A stretch of 64,000 nucleotides of DNA from Lepidurus packardi (GCA_023053545.1 JAKZAN010000001.1:6716565-6780564); one strand, 5' to 3'. Shown: positions 38,001 to 49,994, counted from the stretch's first letter. Made by a program: numbers and translations. Notes: generated by a model from the sequence alone, not told the origin.

Positions 38001-41000
38001 AGGAAATACGAAGACATACAGTAAAATAAATCTTGTCTAATTCTCCATGTTCTTAGTGCTTTTGGCGCTCGGAACGAAATATTTCAGAATCCAGTTGAGC
38101 AAATGGGACAGACAGACTTTTAACTCCAGTTTTGTACAGATTTAATTAGACCCAAGAAAAATACGGAATACCAACACTCAGGCTATCGCTTTAAATTTTG
38201 CGAAATTTCGGAATAATTGATCTCCTCTAAGAAACAAAAAAATTTTAAAAATGACAAAGATACAAAGTACAGTAGATGCTGCTTATTGTGATCACGTTCG
38301 TCAAGTGAATTGATTGTATTAATCGGAGATTCTAATAACCGAAAATCAGAACTATGTACCAAAGAAACAAACCATCGTCTACATCTTTTAATTTTGCCAC
38401 ACGTTTTCTTTACCCAGATTCACTACACCCACTACTGTTTATTTCGTAACGATTTTTCAACAATTTTGATCCAGATGATTGAGGAATTCCTAATTTAACG
38501 ACCGCTTCTCTTTGTAGTAAATCTTTTAAATTTAACTCGTCGTAAGTTTCAATGAGTCGCAATTTCTCTTTTACATTTAAATCAACTATTTTCTTGTTCG
38601 CCGCCATTTTTATATAACCACATGTCTAAAACACAACTAACACTGCGCCTTTGAAGCTTACTCCTACGCTTAGGTAGGGTTCTCAACATTTTTCAACACG
38701 TCCCCTTCTAATTTTCCCAGTCAATTAAAGGAATTCGTTTGAACTGGTCACTCAATTGAATAACCTGTTCATTTAATTGCCTGGGGAGTTCAGAAGGGAT
38801 TTACTCCTAAGCGTAATAGTAGGCCAGAAATGACGGGATTGGTCAAAACGACGTAAAACCAATGTCATTGGCCAATATGAAGAATATGTAGCATTCACTA
38901 TACTGTAGTTTCGTTACTGCATTGTGAAGGTTCTTTCGAAATTGAGTCTAATATCCGAAAGTGTGATTGTAATAACCGACTAAAATGCTATACATTTTTA
39001 TCATTTTGAATCAGTCCTTTAATATTTGATTGTATAAAGCGGCTGATTCTAATAACCAGTGTTCATAATAAGCGTCATCTACTGTATTTTATCTAATCTA
39101 AGAAAAGAAATGACAAAGATACAAAGCATGGAAGAAAATGTCCATAAAAAAGCAAGGGTTTAATTCGCACTCGTTCCTTTTTTTTGGTCTCGCGTTTGGC
39201 TTGTCTGGGAATCTGCAAAAATAGTGCGACCATTGCTAACCGAAATTTTGCCCCAAGAACATCAGCGTCTCTCTGTAAACGAGAAAAGCGAAATCCGCTG
39301 TCGGTCCATGGGTTCAAGACCCCCTGCACACGTTACTTGGTGGCGAGAAAGCTATAACATTGCCAATACAACTGAAGTGGTAAACCATTCGTTTGATCAA
39401 ACTTTTTTCTCTTTTTCTTAAAAAAAAGAAAAGAAAATGTGTGGCCAGTGATAAATGAAAGTAGTCTAACTACAAGCAAGTCAAGTATTTACAAACTGCA
39501 ATTCTGCACGTAGGTTTCAGAAGACGGGAACGTGACGATTAGCATTCTCAAGTTCACTCCAACGGTTGAAGACAATGGCCGTTTGCTTACTTGCCGAGCA
39601 GTGAATCCAGTCTTAGACGGCAGTGCTGTGGAAGACACTCTCCGATTGGATGTCCAATGTAAGAAGACGAAGAAAAAAACACATTAAAAAAGCAAATTTT
39701 CCATCTCGGGAGGGTAAAAGCCGCTCATTCCGGGTTCAATTACAGTCGCTCCAGTCGCGTCGCTTCGTTTAGGCCCTACTCTCAATCCTGACCTAATTAA
39801 GGAAGGGGACGACGTCTACTTTGAATGCTCCGTGCATGCCAATCCTTCCGTTTACAGACTCGTCTGGAAAAATCAAGTAAATACTTCCATTACAACTGAT
39901 TACTTCGTATCTAAGACCCCGCTCTATTCTTATAATTCCTCACAAAATACGACAACCAATTGTAACTTTTTTAAATACACATTTCTTCTCTTGCAGGACC
40001 GGATCCTGGTCCACAACATCACAGCAGGCGTCGTGGTATCGAACACGAGCTTGGCGATCCGTAGCGTGACTCGTTCTAAAGCGGGCGAGTATTCTTGCGC
40101 GGGGATCAATGCGAAAGGAGAAGGGCAAATTGGGACTGTAAATTTAACTGTGCGATGTAAATATTCCTCCTTTTTTCTCCCCGTCTACCAAGCCGGGAAA
40201 ACCCCAAAATACTCTGTTTTTGTTTAACTAAAGCTTGGTCGTGTTTTAGACGTGCCTTACTGTCAGCAAAGTGAGAGCCAAGCAGCAGGAGCTGAAAAGG
40301 GCGAAACAGTAACATTACATTGTGCTGTCCATGCACACCCACTGGCTTCCCGCTACCGGTGACAAGAACGTCGTTGTCAATGTAAAACGTTCAGGGCTAA
40401 TTAATGCGTTTCTGGGTTGTAGATGGGCTATCAACAGCAGTCATGGATGGAAAGACGTGCCTCTGACGTCGATTTTGCCGCCAGCTGCAACCGAAGGTGC
40501 GACAAGTACCACTATGGGAGGGGTCCGGTATAATTCGCAAACTATAGCACATCGGCCAGGATTGCCCCGACAGGAATCCTTGCGTTTTCGGCCCCAAAGT
40601 GCGGCAGATTTTGCAATGATCGGATGTTGGGCCCTGAACGATATCGGATGGCAACGCGAGCCTTGTCTCTTCAAGTTAACAGCAGCAGGTATTTCAACTT
40701 AACGCTTTTTGTCACTATACTATACTTTTTTTTCAATTTGTCCAAAAAATTATTTTCCACCTTTTCTGACTGCTCTGTAACTTTATGAAATTGGATTTCA
40801 GCACCGAATTCTTCACATTTTTCTATTAGAAAATGCAGTCTCTTTCATTGAATACGAAAATAAGTCTTCAATGCACGTGCAGAACGGTCCTCTTCTTTTT
40901 TTTTTTTACTGACGCAAAATACAAATCTACAGGTCCTCCGCATTCGCTGCAAAATTGCACAGCATACAATCAAACCGCGGAATCGCTTGCTGTCACTTGT

Positions 41001-42647
41001 GATCCGGCCTACGACGGCTGGCTCAAGCAAGCTTTTCGCCTAGAAGCTTTGGATGTGGCTTCAGGCCATTTGCTCTTCACGGTACAAAGCGACATTCCCG
41101 ATTTCCAAATACGTAATCTAGAGCCGGGCTCTACGTTTCTCCTCAATTTATACGCCATCAATGCCAAAGGTCGGAGCGCCGTTCTCGTTTTGCCCGTCTC
41201 GACTCTCAAAGAAGCAGCCAAACGCACAGGTAAATTGCAATTGATTCTTTCGATCAAAGTGATTACAACTGACGTACATCTGCTTGTAATTCACAAAAAG
41301 AAAAGAAAAAAAGACAATGAAGACCACATCTTCTCTGTATCGACTTTTAGAGAGTACTATAATCCTAAAAGTTACACAAAATCCTGGGAGTCCCCAAGCT
41401 TCCAAGCTCCCTATTTAAACGTTTCAACTAAAGTTTGTTTTGTTTATCTTTTCCGCTAAAACCTCTTCTCCAGTACCGCCGTCTTCTGAAACCCTTTCCA
41501 GTGGATTAGTGGGAGCAGTAGCGGTAGGGACGTGCGCATTAGCCTTGGTCTTGTCCTGCTTTATCGCCCTCACATGTTACCGGATCCGGCAACAACAGAA
41601 AGCTCGAGAAAAACCAAGGTATACACGGTTTAAAACCACTACTCAAGCTAGATTACTTCGGCTACTGTCAGATTTCCGACCTTACACACACATTCTCTTG
41701 TTATTCCAGTGGGAGTGCAGGGCCGGAGACCAATCAGTCGGCAAATACTGAACTCCCAGTACCCAATCCCCATCAGAAGGGCCTACAGCAGCAAGTTCCT
41801 GGAACCGCCCAAGGAGACAACCACGGCAGTGGCCATGTAGCCATTTGTAACAATCATCCGACGACTACTGCCAGTCCGAGTTCTCTAAATAACACTAGTG
41901 TTGTTAAACCCGACATCTTACGAGGCAGAACCCCCGAAGACACTCCTACGGGACAAAGCACTCCCAGTAGTTCTACCTTGATGACGTCAGCAGTGCAGAC
42001 TATCCAAGAAGTTGACTTTCAGCCCAGTAAAGCTGCTTCCCCGACAGCACAAGTGCCACATCAAACGTACAACTCACGCAAAATTGGGAGCGACGGGGTA
42101 CCCCGAGCCGGTCACATCAAGTCTAATAATGCCGCGAATCATGTACTGGCGAGTACCGGTCTGGGGGGTAGATGTTATTCGATTACAGACTTGGACGTGG
42201 AGAGGAGCAGCAGAAGTCAGGGTCCACAACAAAAAATAAAGGACCCTGCAGCTCTTAACTTGATAGGTCCTCGTGATTCCTATTCGTCCATACGACCTAT
42301 AAGTGCCAATGCCATGGCAACGACGTGCAGTACATTAGGGCGACGAAGATTGCCGCCTCCGCCGCACGAACGGTGGAGAACGTCAACTGAGAGCGAGCGT
42401 TTGCAAGAAGAACGAGAAATGCTCTACCGATCTCTTCCGCGTGCCATTAACAAGCGAGTCGATTACACGGTAGGGTAAGCCGCTCCCCATTAGTGTGCTT
42501 TGGGGAGACTTTTACTGCTAGGACCTTTCTTGTTAATTACTTTTTTATTTTTATTTAAAAAAACGCTTCAGTTCGCATAATTATTCGGACGTTTTATTCG
42601 TTTCTCTTTTCAGAACACCCGGTTACAGAGAGGAGAAAGTTCAGTAG
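17039..42647 (+). CDS. side: Sidestep-family Ig-superfamily transmembrane receptor
   Basis: Sidestep proteins are neuronal cell-surface receptors that bind Beaten-path proteins during axon guidance. Exons: 17039-17201, 34047-34179, 34561-34778, 35956-36069, 37025-37459, 39225-39379, 39514-39658, 39746-39876, 39997-40156, 40250-40358, 40423-40688, 40933-41229, 41474-41618, 41710-42474, 42614-42647; all phases agree, giving 1089 residues. Exon 1 encodes a hydrophobic signal peptide. Ig1 has the family signatures VLWF..PIYT, DVRGKP, GSRAFF and EGLYRCRVDFRNSPTR; Ig3 has GSRPPAHVTWW; Ig4 has IKEGDDVYFEC; Ig5 ends CWALNDIGWQREPC; an FN3 domain (NAKGRS, TLKEAAKRT) precedes one membrane helix (GLVGAVAVGTCALALVLSCF). 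The cytoplasmic tail is Ser/Pro-rich with LPPPP. Ig2 holds an unusual low-complexity insertion of roughly 60 residues. Exon 1 is linked across 16.8 kb by phase and signal peptide only. The last splice (GG|gtaagc) could be skipped, ending at TAA 42478. Confidence 0.87.
23507..23637. repeat. short degenerate tandem repeats with GGACTACGG core
   Basis: Units of about 20-24 bp of the form CGACAnnAGGACTACGG recur imperfectly: CGACAGAAGAACTACGG, CGACAAAAGGACTACGG, CGACAATAGGACTACGG, then AATAGGAATACGG variants. The locus starts with GGGACGTAGACAC. The same start and units reappear near 26300-26385 in reverse orientation. Confidence 0.7.
26126..26388. repeat. inverted repeat enclosing a TTAGG-like tract
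   Basis: The left arm (from 26130, units ending AACTACAAACCCCGACTTAA) is the approximate reverse complement of the right arm (26310-26388, TTAAGTCGGGGTTTGTAGTC). The arms are made of the same short units as the locus at 23507. Between them lie the TTAGG-like repeats. The arrangement resembles a foldback element or two head-to-head copies of a minisatellite. Confidence 0.7.
26189..26277. repeat. degenerate TTAGG repeats (interstitial telomere-like)
   Basis: About 89 bp built from AGGTT/TTAGG units, e.g. GGTTAGGTTAGGACTAGGTT, with interspersed variants (GGACTA, GGATTAGA). TTAGG is the ancestral arthropod telomere unit. The tract is imperfect and sits inside an intron, so it is not a functional chromosome end. 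Confidence 0.75.
30302..32690 (+). repeat. two diverged copies of a dispersed repeat (about 30302-30505 and 32495-32690)
   Basis: Both segments contain GAAAATTTTAAATA near the start, a T-rich middle and then ATTAnnnACTTGCAGTA about 175 bp further on, in the same order and orientation. The similarity is patchy and AT-rich, so they may be two old copies of one element or coincidental. Confidence 0.35.
36201..36930. mobile_element. TA-flanked MITE with AGGCTCCCG termini
   Basis: The left end AGGCTCCCGTATACCTTAGC at 36201 and the right end, whose reverse complement begins AGGCTCCCGTGTAGCTTAGC at 36930, form an imperfect terminal inverted repeat of about 23 bp. TA lies directly outside both ends (36199-36200 and 36931-36932), as expected for Tc1/mariner-type targets. 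A second element (36222-36438) is inserted near its left end. No transposase is visible inside. Confidence 0.7.
36222..36438. mobile_element. non-autonomous hAT element (217 bp)
   Basis: Ends are CAGCGGTTCTCAAACT at 36222 and AGTTTGAGAACCACTG at 36438, near-perfect inverted repeats of the hAT terminal type. The flanks CCTTAGCT (left) and GCTTAGCT (right, offset by one base) look like an 8-bp target duplication with one change. The interior is unusually GC-rich (GGCGCCG blocks) and has no transposase. Confidence 0.8.
38270..39084 (-). mobile_element. pogo/Tigger-type DNA transposon relic
   Basis: Termini CAGTAGATG...GCTTATT at both ends in inverted orientation, flanked by TA (38268-38269 and 39085-39086). 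The only coding trace is on the minus strand, 38607-38410. It reads LNVKEKLRLIETYDE then VKLGIPQSSGSKLLKNR, the N-terminal CENP-B/psq-type helix-turn-helix of Tigger transposases. The DDE domain is missing and the middle is occupied by another repeat (38661-38890). Confidence 0.72.
38661..38890. repeat. foldback repeat family, copy 1
   Basis: An inverted arm (CTACGCTTAGGTAGGGTTCT) is followed by a direct arm (TTGAATAACCTG, then CCTAAGCGTAATAGTAG) and a tail TGACGGGATTGGTCAAAACG. The tail and direct arm recur in the RAB3GAP2 intron at 58118-58538 and 58751-58920. It lies inside the pogo-type relic. Confidence 0.6.
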
Positions 42648-43094
42648 AGACGTACGACATGAACTCTATGAATAATAAACATAACTATGGTCGAAGCAAA
42701 TCGAACAACACTCCATCACAAGCACACCACTACTTGAATTCCCCCGATAGTTGTACTTAAAGTTTCTACTGCAGCGGATCATTGAGAAACTGATATTCCT
42801 AATCAACATCAGCTACTAAACTTTGTTAAACTTTATATTTTTTTGCATGTTCGAACCAAGACGACTTGCTAAATGGATTTGTTGCTTGACATTGTATTGT
42901 TGGAATTTTCTCTTGTGAAGAGGAAACCGAGACACCAAAAATGGGACAAAAATCTCCCTTGTTTCTTGTACAGAGCCCAGAAATATATATGTAATTTTAT
43001 AAAGCCCTTCGATGGTGCATACATGAAAGCACTTTTTAACAGGGTTAGAACTAAACCGAGCGTATGACTTCTAGAGGACCACATTGAGAAACAA

Positions 43095-43101
43095 CAATAA
43101 A
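43095..43101 (+). promoter_or_regulatory. polyadenylation signal of the Sidestep-like gene (probable)
   Basis: AATAAA lies within ACAATAAAATAG about 450 bp after the receptor stop and only about 10 bp before the YPEL5 stop codon on the other strand. The two genes are therefore tail-to-tail and their 3' ends probably abut or overlap. An earlier AATAAA near 42673 is an alternative. Confidence 0.45.
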
Positions 43102-43111
43102 ATAGTTTATC

Positions 43112-43655
43112 TTAATTGTTTTCTTCCCCCATGCGCTCTTCCATGCCGTCAGTCTCAGTTACCAAAGCTCTTTCTAGAATGACTTTACCTTCCTTATAGC
43201 GCTGGTTTTCTTCCGTAGCAAACTCATAAATCCAGCCTAGCTTAGCGTCACAATTTTTACACGAGACGTCGCGCACCATGTGGCGTCCAGTAAGCATGAC
43301 ACGGTCCTGAACCTCGCTACAAGGTTGGGCAGACGCCCGTTCAATAAAGAAAGAAAGAAACATTGAATTATGGTTACCGTAATAAGTTACCCAGCAGTGA
43401 AAATTAGGCTTGGTAGTTAAGTGACACAGCTTCTTGTGCTACACCGCTTGGCGTGAAGACAGGTCGCCAAAGCAGACAACAAACATGCACTTACCTGTAA
43501 TTTAAATTAACCACTTTGTTGAACAAGAAAGCCCGTCCTGTTGCTCCGGTGAATCGAGTGCTGATGAGTTCATTCCGGTTGGTAAGGACTGTGTCGCAAG
43601 CCGCACAAGAGAATAGGCGTGAACCTCCGATATGATCTAAATAGATGCGTCCCAT
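43112..43655 (-). CDS. YPEL5: Yippee-like 5 zinc-binding protein
   Basis: YPEL5 is a small conserved Yippee-domain protein that, in human cells, associates with the CTLH/GID ubiquitin ligase. Two exons, 43655-43495 and 43316-43112, join at AG|C to give 121 residues, the same length as the vertebrate protein. It starts [11 protein letters not shown] and carries [36 protein letters not shown] and [11 protein letters not shown]. The zinc ligands are Cys17/Cys20 and Cys73/Cys76. The ATG at 43655 is preferred over an upstream in-frame ATG because MGRI is the family start. The gene is divergent from COQ8 (about 0.9 kb between starts) and convergent with the receptor gene. Identity is essentially certain. 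Confidence 0.97.
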
Positions 43656-44560
43656 GGTGTTTGACAGTACATCAGTCAGACGTACTGGGTATATCTGTAA
43701 TAGTAGAGCAATTCCGAGAAGCATGTATTAGTCTTCAGTTCCCTAATACCATTTGGAAAGCATTTTACGAACTTTAGCTCAGTAGAGCGGTATCTTGATC
43801 TTAAACTGACAGCGCATTCCGCTGGCTACACTAGTGCAATATGTATGGTACTCAGTTTGTACTTGTAAGCATAAACATGTTTGACACACTGGAGTACCAA
43901 AAATACTCCACCAGTGCAGCCAGTGGAACAAACTATAAGGACACGGTCTAACAAAGTTTATTTGCGAAGGAAAATTCATCTGTAAAGAATTCTTACCAAA
44001 TAACCCATTTAGTTGGCAAACTTAGATTTAGTACCTAAATTTAAATACACATTTTATTCTCGTTACTAGTTTGACTTTAAATTGAGGATATTCAGGCTAA
44101 CAAATTGCATTTGTATCTACTGGTTGCTATAAATGAGGAATTCTAACTGAATTCTAACTGAGTCCATTCGTTTCAAGCATACAACAAAATAATGTGTAAT
44201 TATTACTTAATGAATGTAAATACGTGTGATTTCACGCTCACTTCCAAAAGAAAAACAATGGCTTGTGTGACTTCTATTATGATCCAGAGAGGAGGTTGGT
44301 CGACTGCTCAATAGGTGCCCGTAGTATTCTATTCGTTTTCGTATAAAACTTTTCTTTATCAACGTTTCTTGTTATGTAGACAGAAGATCACACGTGTTGA
44401 AAAGTAAGTAGCTATCTAATTGTTGCAATTTCTTATAAGTAGTTTCGTTAGTGCTTTCTGACGAATATTGTCTATATTAACCCGGCAAAACACATAAAGT
44501 TACCCTGTCGGGTGTTTTAACTATCCGTTCGTTACATAATACGCCATTCACATATAATAT

Positions 44561-47157
44561 ATGCTGCAGGGAACTTGGAATAGGCTAAATAAATCGTCAT
44601 TTCACTATAGAATGGCAAAACCTCGCGGAGCTGATTGTCTGGCAATGTTAAAAGGGTTTGGATCCATTACCAGAGCTGCGATTTCCATTAAGCAATCAGA
44701 AACGAAGCAATGCTTAGCGAACACGAGTATTCTGCCCCTACTTTCGGATGTGCTTGGAAAGACCACGAAGAGGTTGACATATTGCGTCTCAAATTCTGGA
44801 CAATCCCAAGTAGAGAACAGAATTAATACTGTTTTAGCGACTACCAGCATTCGTCTGTTGTACTTTCAGGACGCATTGAATCATACCGTCACAGAAACGT
44901 TAGGCAGAGCAGCAGTGGTTACCGCAGGTCTGAAAGAGTACGCGAAGTATGCTGCAGGTAATAAACATAACTTACTATTTGCTCATAGCAATTAAATCTC
45001 ATAATTGACAGGTGTTTCAACCAGTCCTGAAGAAACAACTACGCCTTATGGCACGGGGGCTAACACGCAAGAAATTCCCTTGGAAGCCAACGCTGATATG
45101 GCCGCTAGCGAATCTCAGATGCAGAACAATACCAACGCGTTAAATGCAGCCAAAAGTACAAATTTCGCACCCAAGTTTACATCGCCGACGGTCAAATTCT
45201 CGACATACACGGCGTTCGCTTCCACTTCGCCTAAGCTTATGTGGCGTAAATCGTACGCCCGAGCGTCGTCTCAGATTTCTGACAACGGGCCAAAGCCGGA
45301 GAAAAAATCAAAACCTACTGCTCGCAAGAGTAAACCGACCGTAAGAAAAATTCGATTCATTTAAAAGAGGATGAGAAGTATTTACTGCTTTTTCTACTTT
45401 TTCTACGACAGTTAAGTCCGGCAGCCAAGGAAAGACCTGTCCCTGCTTCTCGGATAGCCCGTTTGGCTTCGTATGGAGGCTTGGCAGCCGGACTGGGTTT
45501 GGGAGCTTTGGCGGAAGTAACTCGTCGTAATTTGGGTTTCCGGGAAGCACAAGTCAAGTCAGAAGGGGAGGGAGCGTTGTTTGATACCAATAACCCATTT
45601 CTAACCTCTGCCAACATGGAACGCATAGTCAGCACGTTATGCAAAGTTCGAGGTACCGAATAATGATCCTTCTAAACTTTTTCAAGTATAAACTGTTCAG
45701 GAGCGGCATTGAAACTTGGCCAGATGCTAAGTATTCAAGATAACAGTATGATTAATCCCCAACTGCGCAAAATTTTCGAAAGAGTCCGTCAATCAGCTGA
45801 CTTTATGCCCTACTGGCAACTTGAAGTACGGTAAACTGAGATTTTTAAAGAAAGAGAGCTCATTTTCTATTTTATTTTTTTTTTTTTGCTCAGCATATTT
45901 TGGTGAAAGAACTGGGCAAGGATTGGAAATCTAAGTTAGCCAACTTTGAGGATAAACCCTTTGCTGCTGCCTCAATCGGTCAGGTACACTTGGCTACTTT
46001 GCATGACGGGCGAGACGTTGCTATGAAAATCCAATATCCTGGCGTGGCAGATGGCATTGATTCTGATATTAACAACATGATGTCTGTCATGAAACTCGGC
46101 AACGTTTTGCCCGAAGGTGGAAAATTTGTTTTTAAACTTTACTCTACGTTTCGTGCATTTTAAGCTCGTTTGCTTTATAGGACTTTACATGGAGAGTTTG
46201 ATAGCTGTAGCTAAGCGAGAACTGGCTTGGGAAGTAGATTATATTCGAGAAGCTGAGTGTACTCGGAGGTTCAAGAAACTGCTGAGTGACTGTCCAGAGT
46301 TTAAAGTTCCTGACGTGATCGGTAGGCAATCAACTGCAATTGTCTCTTTCTACGTATTTTTATTCTTAATTTCATTGTTACGTAAACTCGCTTGCAGACG
46401 AGTTTTGCGCTAAACAGATCTTCACAGCTGAGCTTGTGGAAGGCATTCCAATTGAGAAATGCGTTGACATGGATCAGGAGACACGAAACTTTATTGGCGC
46501 CAAAATGCTCGAGTTGTGTCTTCGTGAGCTTTTCGAGTTCAGGTTCATGCAAACTGACCCCAACTGGGCTAATTTCTTCTTTAACAAAGAAACAAATCAA
46601 GTACTAGATTAACGTTTCATTCTCCACCGACTAATGGATTGTATAATTAGATTGTTTTGTTGGACTTTGGAGCCAGTCGAGAATATTCTAAGCGTTTCGT
46701 AGACAAGTACATTCGTGTTATCGAAGGAGCTGCGGAGCGAGATCGGGAGAAAGTTTACCGTTATTCGAAAGAGCTAGGCTTTCTCACTGGTTACGAATCC
46801 AAGGTAAGGGACTGTTGTAATCCGACAAGTCTGCTGAGTAATACGAGCTGTGATGAACAATGTTCCGCACAGGTGATGGAGAATGCGCACGTGGATGCTG
46901 TTATGATACTAGGTGAAGCGTTCCAGTTCGACAAGCCTTTCGATTTTGGACAGCAAGATACGACTCGCCGTATTCAGCACCTAATTCCCGTTCTGCTCAA
47001 CCATAGACTCTGTGCACCACCGGAAGAGAGTTATTCCCTCCATCGTAAACTGTCGGGTGCGTTCCTACTTTGTGCAAGGTTAGGGTCTTGCATAAATTGC
47101 AAGCCTTTCTTCGACAACATACGCGAGAAATACTACGCTCTAAATGGAGATGCTTAA
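44561..47157 (+). CDS. COQ8: COQ8 atypical kinase (ADCK3/UbiB family), mitochondrial
   Basis: COQ8 is a mitochondrial inner-membrane atypical kinase/ATPase that supports the coenzyme Q synthesis complex. Nine exons: 44561-44957, 45012-45340, 45412-45652, 45701-45825, 45894-46116, 46181-46321, 46398-46600, 46651-46803, 46873-47157; about 698 residues. Conserved signatures in order: the KxGQ motif (KLGQ, 327-330), the Ala-rich loop replacing the Gly loop (FAAASIGQ, 387-394), the ATP-site lysine in VAMK (409), QTDPNWANF (Asp539, Asn544) and LDFGA (Asp558). A helical stretch before KxGQ ([16 protein letters not shown]) matches the membrane segment of the family. The variable N-terminus makes the start uncertain: ATG 44561 is the longest, ATG 44612 (MAKPRG) is an alternative, and both lie just after possible acceptors. 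AATAAA occurs at 47195. No damage seen. Confidence 0.96.
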
Positions 47158-49994
47158 AATAATTAGGAAATTAATTATGCTTTTAGTTTTTAGAAATAAA
47201 TCACAGAAAGTTTTGTTTTAGCCCTTAAAGCTTAAGTGTTCGTTTTTCTGTTTTCTCTCGCAATTGGAGACAGTTAAAACTTTTCCCATAAGTGAAAGAC
47301 TGGGGACAACAAGATCTTTCTCTTTTTTTTTCTTTTTTTTTTATCTCGAGAATGTGTTCCGGATAAAAGCCTTCACTTGTTTGTTTTTTAATCCCCTCTC
47401 GAAATATTAACGAGAATCAAAAATTCCCTTTCATGCTCCAATGATTCTACTTTCGTCTTTCTTTTTTCCACTTAAAAAAACGGAGAAATTGGCTATGAGC
47501 CCTTGGTTCTAATGTAAGGCTATTTTAGCTCGTTCTAATGTAACGCTATTATTGCGTCAGGAGAAAACTCATAAGTCATGCCTAGTGATGGTAATATAGC
47601 TTCTTGAGGTTTCAGGTTTGAAGACGATCCTAAGAGATAGGTAATAAAAAATGGAGCACTTCCGGAGTGTCAAGCAGCCACCTCTGTAAGTCGCTTCTAC
47701 CATTGGTGCTATCTGAGTATCAAAAAAGGAGATAAATCTATTACGTTCATTAGTATTCTGGCAAAGAAATGGAGGAGAACGGATTATCAATGCACGTCCT
47801 TCAGACCTTTCTTTCGTCAATATTTACGGCGACCAAAGACAGCTTTAGAACAGTGCCAATCTAGCTAGTATTGTGAGGATAAACTCGAGCTATATTTTCA
47901 TGTGATCCTTCATCCGAAAACCCCGCAAGAACCACCAAGTTGCCCATTGATCGTTGCGGAACTGTCGATATATAGACGAAAAATTGGTACGACATATACA
48001 CGTTATAAAGGTAATAAAGACTTCAAAGCGATATTTACGTTCAAGATTGACAGATTGAGTAGGAAGCATTTGACATGTAAAAGATAAATAAATGAGCAGC
48101 TCAAATTAGTTGCTAGAAGATTCCCATTAATAGCTCAGAAATGCAATTACTGAGAGACAAAAATTCCGTGCCAGCTCTGGTTCGCCATAATACAGAAACT
48201 CGAGATGCGGCTTCAACACAAACTATGCTCCTTCATTTTTTTAAAAAGAATGGATACGCTGTAGCAATACGAGAACGTGTAGCACGTCGAATTTCAGGGA
48301 ATAAACCCTCTTTGGAACATTCTAGGAAGAAGAACGATCGATTTTATTCAAGGGATGTGAGCGGTGAATACCAAATGTTGTAGAAGCTGGTTGCAGTGTT
48401 CTTACCCAAAGTGTAAGTGTTCCTTCCAGACGCAACTATTAGCATGGCCAAAGCTCTAATCTTTGCACAACTGTTATATTACGTATTGGAAAGAAGACGA
48501 AAAAAGCTAGGCAAGGCCTAAAAGAGGTAGGCTTTAACCGAGATTGATTACGGATCTACGTAACAAACGTGTTTTCTTTCTTACGAACGACAAGCAGAAG
48601 GGATGAGAAAAAAGTGTGTTGACAAGAAAGGCTAAAAGCACGTTCGTGTAGCTTAATGGAACTTTGGCAAGGCTTTCTTTACTCTGAGACTAGGCAAATG
48701 AGCGGCAAGCGGCCTGCTAAAACGAAGTCGCGTCACCCAGATTCACCCCTAGAGGTGCTTACGAGACAGAAAAAAAAGAATTTAAGAAGCAATATGGGCA
48801 AACTTGTCATTTACCGAGGCATTCAAGTGTTTTGCTAGAGCGTGCAGCGGAATACCGCGTCGGTCAAAAGTCAGGTATCATGACCCATCATGCTTCAGAA
48901 CTTGATCTCTTTTCCGTCGCCCGTGGATTGTCGAAGGAAGTAATACGCGTTCGAGTGTGAATAAGATGCCATGTGGAAGACCAGGGAAAAAGGCACCAAG
49001 TAACGAGCAATCATTTGTTATATGTTGTTATACGGTGTTCGTCAACCAAAAGTAACGCAGTAAACTTTGCTACCTCAGATTTTTACACATTTTTTCGACC
49101 GTTGTAAAATATTCATAGGAAAGAAAACTAAGCAACTGTAGGAAAAAGTTTGGTGCACACCGTTCTCCCCGAGGTGTCAAACCAGGATGTGAAAAGTACA
49201 ACGATGGAAAAAGAGAAATATTCATAAATAAACAAAAAAAAATCTTGTAGATTATGTATCCAAAAAAAGTTCTATATATGCAGAATCAATGAAGGAGACC
49301 ACGAAAGGAGCACGGCAGCCTTTGCGTGCAATATACGAGACCCTCGCGGAATCAAAACCGCGCAGTCCTTATCTTCGAAACGCTCTCGAAGTATACTTTA
49401 ACGAGTATGAGAAAGAGGTTATACATAATTTAAAAGGGGATAGCGAGACAGAGAAGAGATTTATGGGATACTGTACGAAGTAGAGTACCGGCGATCAGCC
49501 ATTTGTATCGATTGAATAACAGTTGCGTGTTTACAGCCAAACAGTGCAATATAGTATTGTTTGATTGGACACTGCTTATGGGTACCGTTTCTTTTGTTCT
49601 ATATAGTGCGAATGCTGGCAGAGTACGTAATATGTTGTCATTTAAAGCTACTTTTAATAACTGTAATTAGAAAGAGTGACCTAAAATAATAAACATCCGA
49701 GTAAAAACTAATATTACCACATCTTACGCCTACACAGTGCGGGACCGAGCTGCGCTGAGCGATTTCGGACAGCTCGGATGCCGCCGAAGTCGAGTTAGTC
49801 GTATTGACTATGACAGACAGGAAAGGCGGCCAGTTGTTCTTCGTTGAGTTTCACTAGTGGTGGTGTCAACCGAAGAGATCAATTTGTACCAACGTGGAAT
49901 CCTGGGCAAGTCCTTCTGGAAAGAGCTGAGAATATAGTTAAACCGAAGAGGCGGAAGAGAGAGAGAAAAACAAATAAAAGAAACCTTACACATC
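47158..49994. other. intergenic region between COQ8 and the globin
   Basis: About 2.8 kb with the COQ8 poly(A) signal at 47195, T-rich runs near 47320-47345 and a small local duplication (GTTCTAATGTAAnGCTATT at about 47505 and 47534). Only short unrecognised reading frames are present. The most protein-like is 49289-49483 (64 codons, charged), without other support. The right end should contain the globin promoter and 5' UTR. Confidence 0.5.

Noticed and set aside
43773..43830. tRNA-like A box (TTAGCTCAGTAGAGCGG) just upstream of YPEL5
   Set aside because: No T arm, B box or closing acceptor stem follows; at best a decayed tRNA-derived fragment.
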